Assembly: GCA_947643145.1 (NCBI GenBank)
Contig: CANRVD010000001.1
Location: 62,001 to 126,000 of the forward strand
Origin: an uncultured bacterium
GTDB taxonomy: Bacteria; Bacillota; Clostridia; Lachnospirales; Lachnospiraceae
Length of the DNA: 64,000 nt
Reading direction: 5' to 3'
A program made the translations under genes and the position numbers. This document shows positions 34,295-43,544 of the stretch, piece by piece. How positions within the stretch are numbered: position 1 is the stretch's first letter; the number at the start of each line of letters is the position of its first letter. Below the pieces are notes generated by a model. That model was not told the DNA's origin and made no database searches. It saw only the letters and a list, made by a program, of their open reading frames with translations.

Positions 34295-35236
34295 TTATGC
34301 CAAAAATTCTTTTATCTTAGCATAAATTCCATCTCCGTCCAAACCATACTTCTTAATCAGCTCTGTTGCCGGACCGGACTCACCAAAGGTATCATTTACA
34401 CCAATCTTAAGAACCTGGGTAGGTGCCTTTGCTGACAGGCAGTCACAAACTGCACTGCCAAGTCCGCCAATAACGGAATGCTCTTCTACCGTAACCACCT
34501 TACCAGTCTCTTTCGCTGCTGCAACGATTAAATCCTCATCAAGAGGCTTAATTGTATGGATGTTAATTACCTTTGCTTCAATGCCATCTGCTGCAAGCTT
34601 CTCTGCCGCTGCAAGTGACTCTGCAACTTCAAGACCTGTTGCAACGATTGTCAAATCCTTTCCTTCACGAAGGACAACACCTTTTCCAAGCTCAAACTTA
34701 TAATCCGGCTTGTCATTAATAACAGGAGTTGCAAGTCTTCCGAAGCGGATATAAACAGGACCTTCATGGTCAAGCGCTGCCTTAACAGCCGCTTTTGCCT
34801 CTACATCATCAGAAGGGTTCATAACAACCATACCCGGAATTGTACGCATTAATGCAAGGTCTTCACAACACTGGTGTGTTGCACCATCTTCACCAACGGA
34901 AATACCTGCATGGGTTGCACCAATCTTAACATTTAACTTTGGATATCCTACAGAGTTACGAACCTGCTCAAAAGCACGTCCGGATGCAAACATTGCGAAA
35001 GAGCTGACAAAAGGAATCTTACCCGTTGTAGCAAGACCTGCTGCAATACCTACCATGTTACACTCTGCGATACCACAATCAATATGTCTGTCTGGAAATG
35101 CTTTTTTAAAAACACCGGTCTTTGTTGCTGCTGCAAGGTCTGCATCCAATACAACTAAATCCGGGTAATCATTTCCAAGCTCCGCTAATGCATTACCATA
35201 ACTTTCTCTAGTAGCGATTTTCTTAACGTCTGCCAT
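34295..35236 (-). CDS. transketolase, C-terminal subunit
   Basis: 313 residues carrying the pyrimidine-binding and C-terminal domains: TRESYGNALAELGNDYPDLV, DRHIDCGIAECNMVGIAAGL, the ThDP-contact region ATHAGISVGEDGATHQ, and HTIKPLDEDLIVAAAKETG. Works with the N-terminal subunit encoded 22 bases upstream to form a split transketolase in the non-oxidative pentose phosphate pathway. Split transketolases are common in Clostridia. Confidence 0.95.
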   Translation of the reverse strand: MADVKKIATRESYGNALAELGNDYPDLVVLDADLAAATKTGVFKKAFPDRHIDCGIAECNMVGIAAGLATTGKIPFVSSFAMFASGRAFEQVRNSVGYPKLNVKIGATHAGISVGEDGATHQCCEDLALMRTIPGMVVMNPSDDVEAKAAVKAALDHEGPVYIRFGRLATPVINDKPDYKFELGKGVVLREGKDLTIVATGLEVAESLAAAEKLAADGIEAKVINIHTIKPLDEDLIVAAAKETGKVVTVEEHSVIGGLGSAVCDCLSAKAPTQVLKIGVNDTFGESGPATELIKKYGLDGDGIYAKIKEFLA

Positions 35237-35258
35237 TTCTTTCCTCCATTCTGCTTAA

Positions 35259-36086
35259 TTATAAGCTTTCTCCGATTTTCTCAAGGTCTGCCATTGCCTG
35301 TGCATACTGCTCATCATTAGGAGCAGTGCCATGCCAGCTTGCCTGATTTTCCATGAAGGATACGCCTTTGCCCTTTGTGCTCTTAGCGATAATAGCAGTC
35401 GGCATTCCCTTTGTTTCCCTTGCCTTCTTAAATGCAGCTTCCATCTGCTCAAAATCATGAGCATCAATCTCAATTACATTGAAATTAAATGCTTTAAATT
35501 TATCAGCAATTGGATATGGAGAGCAAACGTCTTCAATTTTTCCGTCAATCTGTAAACCATTGTTATCTACGATAAATACAAGATTGTCGAGCTTACGGGC
35601 ACCAGCGAACATTGCTGCCTCCCATACCTGTCCTTCCTGAATCTCACCATCACCAAACAAGCAGTATACCCTGTAAGAAGCATTGTCAAGTTTTCCTGCA
35701 AGTGCCATTCCCACTGCTGCAGAACCACCCTGTCCCAAAGAACCACTGGACATATCTACACCCGGAATATGCTTCATATCAGGATGTCCCTGAAGATAAG
35801 AACCTACATGGCGAAGCGTCTTCAAATCCTCAACCGGGAAAAATCCACGCTGTGCCAGTGTAGAATAAAATCCCGGAGCAATATGTCCCTTGGAAAGTAC
35901 AAAACGGTCTCTGTCTGCCTTCTTAGGCTCCTTAGGATCAATATTCATCTCCTCGAAATAAAGATATGTCAAAATATCTGCTGCGGATAAAGAACCGCCC
36001 GGATGACCGGACTTTGCACTGTGAACGGCTGTCACAACGCCTTTGCGTATTTCATTCGCAGCTTTCTTTAATGCTAAAGTATCCAT
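35259..36086 (-). CDS. transketolase, N-terminal subunit
   Basis: 275 residues: ThDP-binding domain with AVHSAKSGHPGGSLSAADIL, FVLSKGHIAPGFYS and CLFGDGEIQEGQVWEA followed by the NN of the GDG-N motif (VDNNGLQIDG). The ATG was chosen for RBS GGAGGAAAAT; an ATG four codons upstream overlaps that RBS. Operon with the C-terminal subunit; transaldolase lies upstream at 36253, so the pathway is grouped. Confidence 0.95.
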   Translation of the reverse strand: MDTLALKKAANEIRKGVVTAVHSAKSGHPGGSLSAADILTYLYFEEMNIDPKEPKKADRDRFVLSKGHIAPGFYSTLAQRGFFPVEDLKTLRHVGSYLQGHPDMKHIPGVDMSSGSLGQGGSAAVGMALAGKLDNASYRVYCLFGDGEIQEGQVWEAAMFAGARKLDNLVFIVDNNGLQIDGKIEDVCSPYPIADKFKAFNFNVIEIDAHDFEQMEAAFKKARETKGMPTAIIAKSTKGKGVSFMENQASWHGTAPNDEQYAQAMADLEKIGESL

Positions 36087-36176
36087 ATTTTCCTCCATTC
36101 GCGTACGGAATTTACATACCGTACCTTTTGCGCATAAATATCATATTAAATCTGCTGTTACTGTTCACAGCCAAAG

Positions 36177-36220
36177 CAATAGACTGCAGGCCTCGCCAAA
36201 AAACCTATTGTCATAAATTA
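36177..36220. repeat. caatagatt palindromic repeat, copy A
   Basis: caatagactgcaggcctcgc through aacctattgtcataaatta: imperfect inverted repeat (caatag / ctattg) plus a conserved tcataaatta tail. Copies at 43502..43544 and 51844..51886. Confidence 0.55.
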
Positions 36221-36252
36221 TGCCACTATTTACTTTTGCTATGTATGACCAG

Positions 36253-36909
36253 CTACTCACCAAAAACTGCAATATAATCCTTCTGGAACTTATCAATACC
36301 CTGAGTTGTTAAAGGATGCTTTGTCATCTGCTCAATTACAGAATAAGGAACTGTTGCAATATCAGCACCAGCTAATGCGCAGTCTGTAACATGGATTGGA
36401 TTACGTACGCTTGCTGCAATAATTTCTGTCTCAATACCATAGTTGTCGAAAATAGTAACGATAGACTCAATCAGGTCGATACCCGGCTGTGAAATATCAT
36501 CCAGACGTCCAAGGAAAGGAGATACGAAAGCAGCTCCTGCTCTTGCAGCTAAAAGTGCCTGGTTAGCAGTAAAAATCAAAGTAACATTACACTTGATTCC
36601 CTCGCTTGCCAATACCTTTGTAGCCTTTAATCCCTCTACTGTCATAGGAATCTTTACTACCATATTCTTATGAAGCTTTGCAATTTCTCTTCCCTCTGCA
36701 ATCATGCCTTCTGCATCTACAGTTGTTGCCTTAACCTCACCACTGATTGGCCCATCAACAATTGAGGCAATTTCCTGCAGGATTTCTACCTGACTCTTTC
36801 CACCCTCTTTTGCAATCAAAGATGGGTTTGTAGTAACACCACAAATAACTCCCATTTCATTTGCTTTTTTAATGTCCTCAATGTTTCCTGTGTCAACAAA
36901 TAACTTCAT
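36253..36909 (-). CDS. transaldolase (TalC/fructose-6-phosphate aldolase type)
   Basis: 218 residues, the small single-domain transaldolase form. Seen: [33 protein letters not shown], the Schiff-base Lys region [12 protein letters not shown] (Lys near residue 85), [13 protein letters not shown] and [21 protein letters not shown]. With the split transketolase it interconverts sugar phosphates. Fructose-6-phosphate aldolase and transaldolase activities cannot be told apart by eye; the genomic setting favours transaldolase. Confidence 0.92.
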   Translation of the reverse strand: MKLFVDTGNIEDIKKANEMGVICGVTTNPSLIAKEGGKSQVEILQEIASIVDGPISGEVKATTVDAEGMIAEGREIAKLHKNMVVKIPMTVEGLKATKVLASEGIKCNVTLIFTANQALLAARAGAAFVSPFLGRLDDISQPGIDLIESIVTIFDNYGIETEIIAASVRNPIHVTDCALAGADIATVPYSVIEQMTKHPLTTQGIDKFQKDYIAVFGE

Positions 36910-37000
36910 GTTAAATTCCTCCTATATTTTCATTATTTTTTAAAGCTCAAAACTCTTTTTACAGTATACAACTTTTTCCACTTTTGGTCAACGTGTCCCC

Positions 37001-38740
37001 TTAATAAAACCAAAAGTTCTTAAAGTCATTTTTATAAATTCTATACGGTCTCTGACTTGTCTTAAACTGCTTAATCAGCTTTCCGTTATTGTCCGATTCA
37101 GAGAAGGTTTTTTTATCGCTGCAACAGTAAATATAACTGTCTTTCTGTGTTACAACATTGCCGTCCTGACTGGTCTTATCCAGACTCCTTTCTTCTCTCT
37201 GTTCATATGTACCGGCAACCGTATCAACAAGGTAAGTATAATAATAAGAACTTCCTGTTTTTCCTGCATTGCTGCTCAGCATGGAAACGGTGCTCTGGCC
37301 TTCTGTGGAGCGCTTTCTATAGACAAGTGCCTCCTGCCCGTACTGGGAATCAAACGGCTCTTTTTTTACGGGCGCATGGAGAATATTATTTACAACCGGT
37401 GTCTCCTCCGGCGCTTCTTCTTCTCCACCCGATTTTGTAAGAACCTTTTTACGAAGCCCTTTATATTTCTCATAAATCTTTTTATCTGCAATAATATAAT
37501 CCACCTTTGTCATAAGGCTTCCTATATTGCTTACCTGAAAAACACTGGATAAATTTTTAGCGCTTAAAAGCAGGGTGTTCGTATCAACCACTTTGACCGA
37601 ATTCAGTCCAACCCAGTCAACATTCTGCTTCTTTGCTTTCTTCACTGCATTTTGGTAAACATTTTTCAATAGTTCATTCATATTTACCATTTCTGTAACA
37701 GTTCCCGTTTCTAATTCCAGTTCAATTACCTGACTCCTTGGAACCGCTTTTTTCTGTTCTCTGGTAACAATCATAAATACATTGCCGTATCCGTCATATG
37801 CAAATTCCCCTGCCTGACGGTAGCCTCCCAAAGGAAGTACTTTTACTACCTGTCCCAACGCATTGACTTCTGCTATCTGCTTTGCACTGGAAGCAAAAAG
37901 AAGGGTATCATATACCTGCTCCATATTTTTTCCAACATATCCATCCGTTGGAATCTCACCGCGCAGAATGCCGGAATTGTCGTATAAAAGAATCGCAAAT
38001 TTTTTATGTCCGGAAACCTTTTTTCCATCCTGAAAAACCACATACAGACCATTGGAAATCGCAGTTTTACTTCTTCCCTTTTCCGCCTCCAGCATATTTG
38101 GCGCCTCAACCCTGCTCTTTGGAATATCTACGGAAAAAGTTCTGACTTCTGACAGCTCATCCGATGAATTATACAGACGCATTGTAATATAATTTGTCTG
38201 CCCTGCCACCAGGCCAATCAACTGATACTCATGCTCTTTTGTTACATCCCCTGAAGTATTTATCTTTGCTGTCCTTGTAAAATCCGGTATGTTCTCATCC
38301 TTTACGGAAATGGTATAACGGCAGTAACATTTACCGTTTGTTGTAAAATAAACATACATGGAATTGCGGTTTGTACCGTAGGGATTGTATGCCCACATGG
38401 CATCCTTTAAAGAAAAACTCTTATTCTTTTTAATGTCCGTCAGGTTTTCCTCTACCTGCGCTGACTTTTCCTCTGAATATACCTCCCGCACACTGTTAAA
38501 CTGGGTGGTAATCACATTTTTTTCGTCTCCGGATAAGTATAAAGGAATGATATCCACCTGCTTCGTTTCATCAATCGCTTTTCCTTTCTGCTCTTCCAGT
38601 AAGTCTCTTTCTTCTTTTAAATTTTCGGCCTCCCGTTCCGCAATTTCCTGTGATATGCTGTTCAGCCTCCAAAGAAGTACTCCGCTTCCAACCAGCAGTA
38701 AAAGCAGGGTAAAAATAATAAGTTTAATCTTGCCTTTCAT
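37001..38740 (-). CDS. arylsulfotransferase-like membrane-anchored propeller, catalytic His missing
   Basis: 579 residues. One N-terminal TM helix (about 5-25), coiled segment (30-55), an ASST-type N-terminal beta domain (NPYGTNRNSMYVYFTTNG) and a propeller. Match points to ASST: DWVGLNSVKVVDTNTLLLS, where active enzymes have DWxHxNS, and FDSQYGQEALVY, where active enzymes have QYGQHA with the sulfo-His. Both His are replaced (Gly and Glu). So it is probably an inactive or repurposed homolog outside the membrane. It lies 17 bases after a thioesterase gene. Confidence 0.65.
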   Translation of the reverse strand: MKGKIKLIIFTLLLLLVGSGVLLWRLNSISQEIAEREAENLKEERDLLEEQKGKAIDETKQVDIIPLYLSGDEKNVITTQFNSVREVYSEEKSAQVEENLTDIKKNKSFSLKDAMWAYNPYGTNRNSMYVYFTTNGKCYCRYTISVKDENIPDFTRTAKINTSGDVTKEHEYQLIGLVAGQTNYITMRLYNSSDELSEVRTFSVDIPKSRVEAPNMLEAEKGRSKTAISNGLYVVFQDGKKVSGHKKFAILLYDNSGILRGEIPTDGYVGKNMEQVYDTLLFASSAKQIAEVNALGQVVKVLPLGGYRQAGEFAYDGYGNVFMIVTREQKKAVPRSQVIELELETGTVTEMVNMNELLKNVYQNAVKKAKKQNVDWVGLNSVKVVDTNTLLLSAKNLSSVFQVSNIGSLMTKVDYIIADKKIYEKYKGLRKKVLTKSGGEEEAPEETPVVNNILHAPVKKEPFDSQYGQEALVYRKRSTEGQSTVSMLSSNAGKTGSSYYYTYLVDTVAGTYEQREERSLDKTSQDGNVVTQKDSYIYCCSDKKTFSESDNNGKLIKQFKTSQRPYRIYKNDFKNFWFY

Positions 38741-38757
38741 TTCCCTCTTCTCCTTTT

Positions 38758-39168
38758 CTATTCCTTAACCAAATCCTTTAGTTTTGCGTACAAATCAGGG
38801 AATTCCCTTTTCATACGGATTGGCTTTAAATCCTGATTCAGAAAGCAATGTCCCGTCTCTCCCGACGTGCATAGTTCTCCTGACTCCTTCCTGTAAATTT
38901 CATAGGAAAGTTCCATTTTGATTCCATCATATCTGGTTAACCTTGTTTGAATCTCTATCTCCTCTTCAAAGCGCAGCGGAATCAGATATTTGCACCGGAC
39001 AAAAGTCACTGGAATCACAATCCCCATCTCTTCCAGATTGCGGTAATCCAGTCCAACCTGCCGCATCAGTGCAAGTCTTGCCTCCTCAAAGAAGCGGATA
39101 TAGTTAGAATGATGGACTATCCCCATTTTATCTGTCTCATAATAGTTTATACTTCTAGGATATTTCAT
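38758..39168 (-). CDS. acyl-CoA thioesterase, YbgC/FadM-like (4HBT)
   Basis: 136 residues from the ATG with GGAGG RBS. Single hot-dog domain with the catalytic motif YYETDKMGIVHHSNYIRFFE (Asp near residue 13) and the helix that follows (EEARLALMRQVG). Hydrolyses acyl-CoA thioesters; chain length unknown. Cotranscribed with the arylsulfotransferase-like gene, a pairing without an obvious link. Confidence 0.9.
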   Translation of the reverse strand: MKYPRSINYYETDKMGIVHHSNYIRFFEEARLALMRQVGLDYRNLEEMGIVIPVTFVRCKYLIPLRFEEEIEIQTRLTRYDGIKMELSYEIYRKESGELCTSGETGHCFLNQDLKPIRMKREFPDLYAKLKDLVKE

Positions 39169-39394
39169 ATCAATCCTCCATTCCTGCTCCATCTGCGAAC
39201 AAAGTTCACATCGGCTCTTTCCATTTTAACACATCCTTTCTGTGATTTCCATGCCAATCCTCATTTCTGTACACCTTTTTTTACTCTTTTTGAACTGTTC
39301 ACACAAGTTAATGAAAAAGATAATTTCCGCTTATCCTCTATATAACCTGATTTTTTCTGCCTGACATTCTGTTTTTTGTATCTGCCTTATAATA
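39169..39394. other. intergenic region between divergent thioesterase and ABC-F genes
   Basis: 226 bases between the thioesterase start and the ABC-F promoter. AT-rich. The small symmetry gaacaaagttc at 39188 resembles a half-matched LexA site but has a 3-base spacer. No gene or riboswitch recognised. Confidence 0.4.
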
Positions 39395-39423
39395 TTGCAT
39401 CCTCTTATACAATCAATTATACT
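39395..39423 (+). promoter_or_regulatory. sigma-A promoter of the ABC-F gene
   Basis: TTGCAT, 17 bases, TATACT. About 95 bases before the ABC-F ATG, leaving a leader long enough for attenuation, as seen for some antibiotic-responsive ABC-F genes. Confidence 0.6.
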
Positions 39424-39517
39424 AATATATTATATCCTTTACTTTCAGCTAAAGGATACCAGTGTGTTGACCTAACCACTAGTACCAATCAAAATTCACC
39501 GGAAAGGACCATGACTT

Positions 39518-41362
39518 ATGAGTTTGATTACAATAGAACATCTGACACATTCCTATACAGAACGGAAACTTTTTGAGGATACCTTTTTCAGCCTGAATGA
39601 AAATGAAAAGGTAGGAATCATCGGCATCAATGGTACCGGCAAATCAACGCTTTTAAAAATCCTCGCCGGCAGGGAGCAGCCTGACAGCGGTACTATGACT
39701 ACCAGCCGTAATCTCCGGGTGGCATATCTGCCACAGACTCCAGCTTTTGAAAAGGAACAGGTTGTTTTAGCTGCCGCCCTTCCTTCTGCAGCGGATGTTG
39801 CCATATTGCCGGAGAACTATGAACCTGATGCCAAAAGTTACCTGTCAAAGCTTGGCTTTACTGATTTTGCCCAACCTGTTACAGAACTTTCCGGTGGACA
39901 GCGTAAGCGTGTTGCGCTTGTTCGTACGTTACTGACGCCCTGTGACGTACTAATTTTAGATGAGCCAACCAACCATCTTGACAGTGCTATGTCTGATTGG
40001 CTGGAAAAATTTTTGATTAGCTGGAATGGCGCTTTAATTATGATTACACATGACCGTTACTTTTTAGACAGTGTTGTAAACCGCATTCTGGAAGTCGATA
40101 AGGGCAGGCTTTACAGCTATAGCTGCAATTACCCTGAATATCTGGAGCGCAAGGCAGAACGTGAAGAATCAGCACAGGCAACCGAGCGGAAACGGCAGAG
40201 CATTCTCCGAAAAGAGATTGCATGGATACGGCGTGGGGCAAGGGCGCGTTCCACCAAACAAAAGGCGCATATTGCCCGTTATGAAACACTTCGGGACATG
40301 GCAGCTCCAGTAACAGATAACGCAATCCAAATATCCTCTGCCTCTTCCAGACTTGGAAAGACTACGATTGAACTGGAACATATTTCCAAAAGCTTTGACG
40401 AAAAGATACTTTTATCAGACTTTTCCTATATCTTTCTCCGTGATGACCGCGTTGGAATTATCGGTCCAAATGGCTGTGGCAAATCTACTCTTTTAAAAAT
40501 GATAACGGGTTCCTGCGAGCCTGACAGTGGCACTATTACGATTGGACAAACAGTGAAAACCGGATACTTCTCACAGGAAAATGAAGCAATGGATGAATCT
40601 TTGCGCGTCATTGATTATATAAAAGAGGGCGGCAGTATTCTCCATACAAAGGAAGGCAGCTATAGTGCTTCTGTCATGCTGGAGCGTTTTCTTTTCCCAC
40701 CGGATAAACAGTACACACCGATTTCCAAACTTTCCGGCGGCGAACGCAGAAGGCTCTATCTGCTCCGTATCCTGATGGAAGCCCCAAATGTACTTTTTCT
40801 GGATGAGCCAACCAATGACCTTGATATTACTACCCTGACTTTATTGGAAGATTATCTGGACACCTTTGCCGGAATTGTTGTGACAGTTTCCCATGACCGT
40901 TATTTTCTTGACAGGGTTTGTAACCGAATCTTTTCCTTTGAGGGAAACGGAAGCCTAAATCAGTATGAAGGCGGTTATACCGATTACCAAAATGCTTCCC
41001 GTTCTACAATGAAACTGACTGACAGCGGATTATCTCCTTCAGAAAAGGCAGAGCTTTCCTCCAAAAAGACAACGACGCGCAATAACTGGAAACAAAACCA
41101 GCCGCAGAAGCCAAAAATGTCTTTTCAGGAACAAAAGGAATTTGAGACGATTGAAAGTGATATTGCAAATCTAGAAGCACAAATTCAGGATTTGGAGGAA
41201 CAGATTCTGAAAGCGGCAAAAGATTTCGTAAAATTAAATGAATTAACCCAGAAACAGGAAGAATGCAAAAAACAGCTGTCCGATAAATTGGAACGCTGGG
41301 TATATCTGGAAGAACTTCAGGAGCAGATTGCATTGTCAAAAGCACAAAATGCATCAAAATAA
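39518..41362 (+). CDS. ABC-F family ATPase, YfmR/Uup-like
   Basis: 614 residues, two ABC domains without TM segments. First: Walker [10 protein letters not shown], signature LSGGQRKR, Walker [11 protein letters not shown]. Linker about 220-290 (P-site tRNA interaction motif). Second: [28 protein letters not shown]-terminal coiled coil about 535-610, typical of Uup/YfmR. ABC-F proteins act on the ribosome, relieving stalls or protecting from antibiotics; the C-terminal coil points to the Uup/YfmR branch. Plus strand with its own promoter. Confidence 0.92.
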   Translation: MSLITIEHLTHSYTERKLFEDTFFSLNENEKVGIIGINGTGKSTLLKILAGREQPDSGTMTTSRNLRVAYLPQTPAFEKEQVVLAAALPSAADVAILPENYEPDAKSYLSKLGFTDFAQPVTELSGGQRKRVALVRTLLTPCDVLILDEPTNHLDSAMSDWLEKFLISWNGALIMITHDRYFLDSVVNRILEVDKGRLYSYSCNYPEYLERKAEREESAQATERKRQSILRKEIAWIRRGARARSTKQKAHIARYETLRDMAAPVTDNAIQISSASSRLGKTTIELEHISKSFDEKILLSDFSYIFLRDDRVGIIGPNGCGKSTLLKMITGSCEPDSGTITIGQTVKTGYFSQENEAMDESLRVIDYIKEGGSILHTKEGSYSASVMLERFLFPPDKQYTPISKLSGGERRRLYLLRILMEAPNVLFLDEPTNDLDITTLTLLEDYLDTFAGIVVTVSHDRYFLDRVCNRIFSFEGNGSLNQYEGGYTDYQNASRSTMKLTDSGLSPSEKAELSSKKTTTRNNWKQNQPQKPKMSFQEQKEFETIESDIANLEAQIQDLEEQILKAAKDFVKLNELTQKQEECKKQLSDKLERWVYLEELQEQIALSKAQNASK

Positions 41363-41448
41363 TCAGGCATTCTTTTGGAAATTTGGAACTTCCCATGCAA
41401 AACAACTATAAACAGTGGATTTTTTGCGAAAATCGACCTTTATTTCCG

Positions 41449-41477
41449 TTGACACCATATCATTTATATGGTAGATT
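41449..41477 (+). promoter_or_regulatory. promoter of the cold shock gene, palindromic spacer
   Basis: TTGACA, 17 bases, TAGATT. The spacer is ccatatcatttatatgg, whose ends ccatat / atatgg form an inverted repeat, a possible repressor site. Leader of about 65 bases to the ATG. Confidence 0.55.
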
Positions 41478-41547
41478 AGATTTGTTATCGTTTTGCATGG
41501 CAAGACCAATAGCACAAATATTTTCAGTTTTAGGAGGCAGTACTATT

Positions 41548-41748
41548 ATGAAGGGTACAGTTAAATGGTTTAATGCAAAAAAAGGTTTTGGTTTCATCTC
41601 TGACGAGACAGGCAAGGATGTATTTGTACATTTCTCCGCACTTCAGATGGACGGTTTTAAGGTTCTTGACGAAGGCGAAGCTGTTGAGTTTGATGTAGTA
41701 AATGGTGAAAAAGGACCTCAGGCATCAAACGTAGTAAAGGTAGGTTAA
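41548..41748 (+). CDS. cold shock protein (CspA family)
   Basis: 66-residue single CSD beta barrel: [18 protein letters not shown] (RNP1) and [10 protein letters not shown] (RNP2). Single-stranded nucleic-acid chaperone. The ATG has TAGGAGG upstream; upstream in-frame starts fall in the promoter. Monocistronic. Confidence 0.97.
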   Translation: MKGTVKWFNAKKGFGFISDETGKDVFVHFSALQMDGFKVLDEGEAVEFDVVNGEKGPQASNVVKVG

Positions 41749-41877
41749 TACCACCTTACTCAGTTATAATCAATGCATGAATCATTCTAATTTTTATAGA
41801 TAAGTGTTTTTTTCGTTTATTTTAAAAGTTAAGGATTTTCGGACAGGGTTGTAACTCACATAGTTTTGGCTATGAAT

Positions 41878-41923
41878 AAGACCTCACTGCGGATAGCATT
41901 TAATCTATCCGCAGTGAGGTCTT
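41878..41923. terminator. strong hairpin terminator between csp and fucosidase
   Basis: aagacctcactgcggatag / ctatccgcagtgaggtctt: 19-bp perfect arms with a T-rich run on the plus strand. Ends csp transcription; may also act on the convergent fucosidase gene. Confidence 0.8.
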
Positions 41924-41975
41924 TCTTTATTACTGTTTGTTCCTTGACCAGTAACCTTTCTTTTTTGATAGCAGC

Positions 41976-42009
41976 GGTACGCCAGCGAAGCTGGTGCGCT
42001 TTTCTATCC
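41976..42009. repeat. ccagcgaagctgg palindromic repeat, copy 1
   Basis: ggtacgccagcgaagctggt, then gcgcttttctatcc. Core hairpin ccagc-gaa-gctgg. The segment gcgcttttctatcc is shared exactly with 51963..52043, and in both places it carries the stop codon of the neighbouring minus-strand gene. Confidence 0.6.
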
Positions 42010-43461
42010 CAGTCTCATCCGGTATACTACTGGCTTATCACTTTTTACAAATGGTGCGTGGATAATCATTTTATCTGCCTCTCTGGTATACTCTGGCTTT
42101 TCGTCATAACCAAGTACACAAAGCTCCGTAATAATTCCATGAAAATCCTTGCTGTCTTCACCCATACTCTTTACGATGATATCTTCGCCCTCCTGCTTCA
42201 TTGGAATAATATAAATGCAATCCCCTTTGCAGGTAAAGCGGATATCCGCAGAATCAAAATTCTTTCTCTGATCCTCTGCAAACATTCCTTCAATAACCTC
42301 TGTATCACCTTCTGCCTGAACACGCCATGAATGCGTATCATAAATTGCTTCTCCGTTAATTTCCATCCACTCACCGATTTCTTTCAGAAGTGTCATCTCT
42401 TCCTCACAGATTGTTCCATCAGCTTTTGGCCCCACATTCAGAAGCAGACAGCCATTTTTACTGACAATATCTACTAAATCCTGCAAAATATCCTCCGCAG
42501 ACTTAAAGCGGTTCTGCTCTGTATAGCACCAGGAATTAAATGCCATAGAAGTATCTGCCTGCCAGCTAAACGGCTTCGCATCTGAAAAATGTCCACGTTC
42601 CATATCAAGAATTCCTGTGCCAAGCATCATGGCATCATGCTTATAGGAAATAGCTACTTCCTTGTCCCATTCCACTCCGCGGTTATAATAATATGCCGCA
42701 AATTTTTTTAAGTACGGCTTTACAGATTCATGCTGAATCCACCAGTCAAAGTAAACCATTGATGGCTGATACTTCTCAACCAGCTCTATGTTGCGTGCCA
42801 GCCAGTCTTCCAAAAAATCCTGTGGCGGTGCAGGGCTGTATAAATCCTGGTTATCCGGCTCCGGCATGGACGGATAATAAAAATCCCCAAGCTTCATTGG
42901 GTCTTTTACATCACTTTCAAATTCTCTGCCATGACCAAAGAAAAACGCATGCTCCACCCTGTGGTTTGACTCACAAAAGACCATATCCTCGTCAAGAATC
43001 GCTTCTTTCAATTCTAAAAGAACATCTCTCTTCATCCCCATATTTTTCACATTCCACTCACTGATTTCCGAATCATACATCTGGAAACCATCATGATGTT
43101 CTGCAACCGGCATAACATAACGTGCCCCGGCTTTCTTAAAAAGTTTAGCCCACTCTTTTGGCTTAAATTCCGGTGCCGTAAACATTGGTATAAAATCCTT
43201 ATAACCAAATTTTGTATGTTCTCCAAAGGTCTTACGGTGGTGTTCCCATTCCTCCATAGACTGGATATACATATTTCTGGAATACCATTCATTACGGAAT
43301 GCCGGCACACTGAACAGTCCCCAGTGGATAAATATGCCAAACTTTGCATTCTTAAACCACTTTGGAATTTCATAGTTTTCAAAACTAAGCCAGTCCGGCT
43401 TATATGGCCCCTTTTCAATTACTTCCTCTGCAATTTTTAAATATTTTTCCTGTACTGTCAT
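42004..43461 (-). CDS. alpha-L-fucosidase (GH29)
   Basis: 485 residues, no signal peptide, hence cytoplasmic. GH29 signs: WFKNAKFGIFIHWGLFSVP, ARYVMPVAEHHDGFQMYD, nucleophile Asp in MVYFDWWIQ, and NGCLLLNVGPKADG. Removes terminal fucose from imported oligosaccharides or glycan fragments. No transporter or other glycan gene is adjacent. Its stop codon falls in a dispersed palindromic repeat. Confidence 0.93.
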   Translation of the reverse strand: MTVQEKYLKIAEEVIEKGPYKPDWLSFENYEIPKWFKNAKFGIFIHWGLFSVPAFRNEWYSRNMYIQSMEEWEHHRKTFGEHTKFGYKDFIPMFTAPEFKPKEWAKLFKKAGARYVMPVAEHHDGFQMYDSEISEWNVKNMGMKRDVLLELKEAILDEDMVFCESNHRVEHAFFFGHGREFESDVKDPMKLGDFYYPSMPEPDNQDLYSPAPPQDFLEDWLARNIELVEKYQPSMVYFDWWIQHESVKPYLKKFAAYYYNRGVEWDKEVAISYKHDAMMLGTGILDMERGHFSDAKPFSWQADTSMAFNSWCYTEQNRFKSAEDILQDLVDIVSKNGCLLLNVGPKADGTICEEEMTLLKEIGEWMEINGEAIYDTHSWRVQAEGDTEVIEGMFAEDQRKNFDSADIRFTCKGDCIYIIPMKQEGEDIIVKSMGEDSKDFHGIITELCVLGYDEKPEYTREADKMIIHAPFVKSDKPVVYRMRLG

Positions 43462-43501
43462 TTTCCTACCATGCTGCTTCCCGGCAGCTTTCCTTTCCTG
43501 G

Positions 43502-43544
43502 CAATAGATTACTGGCTTCCCCGCAAATCTATTGTCATAAATTA
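43502..43544. repeat. caatagatt palindromic repeat, copy B
   Basis: caatagattactggcttccc through cgcaaatctattgtcataaatta. The arms caatagatt / aatctattg pair; the tail tcataaatta overlaps the trhP stop codon. Same family as 36177..36220 and 51844..51886. Confidence 0.6.

Noticed and set aside
39376..39576. Possible leader peptide before the ABC-F gene
   Set aside because: It begins at a TTG upstream of the promoter -10, has no RBS and overlaps the ABC-F start.
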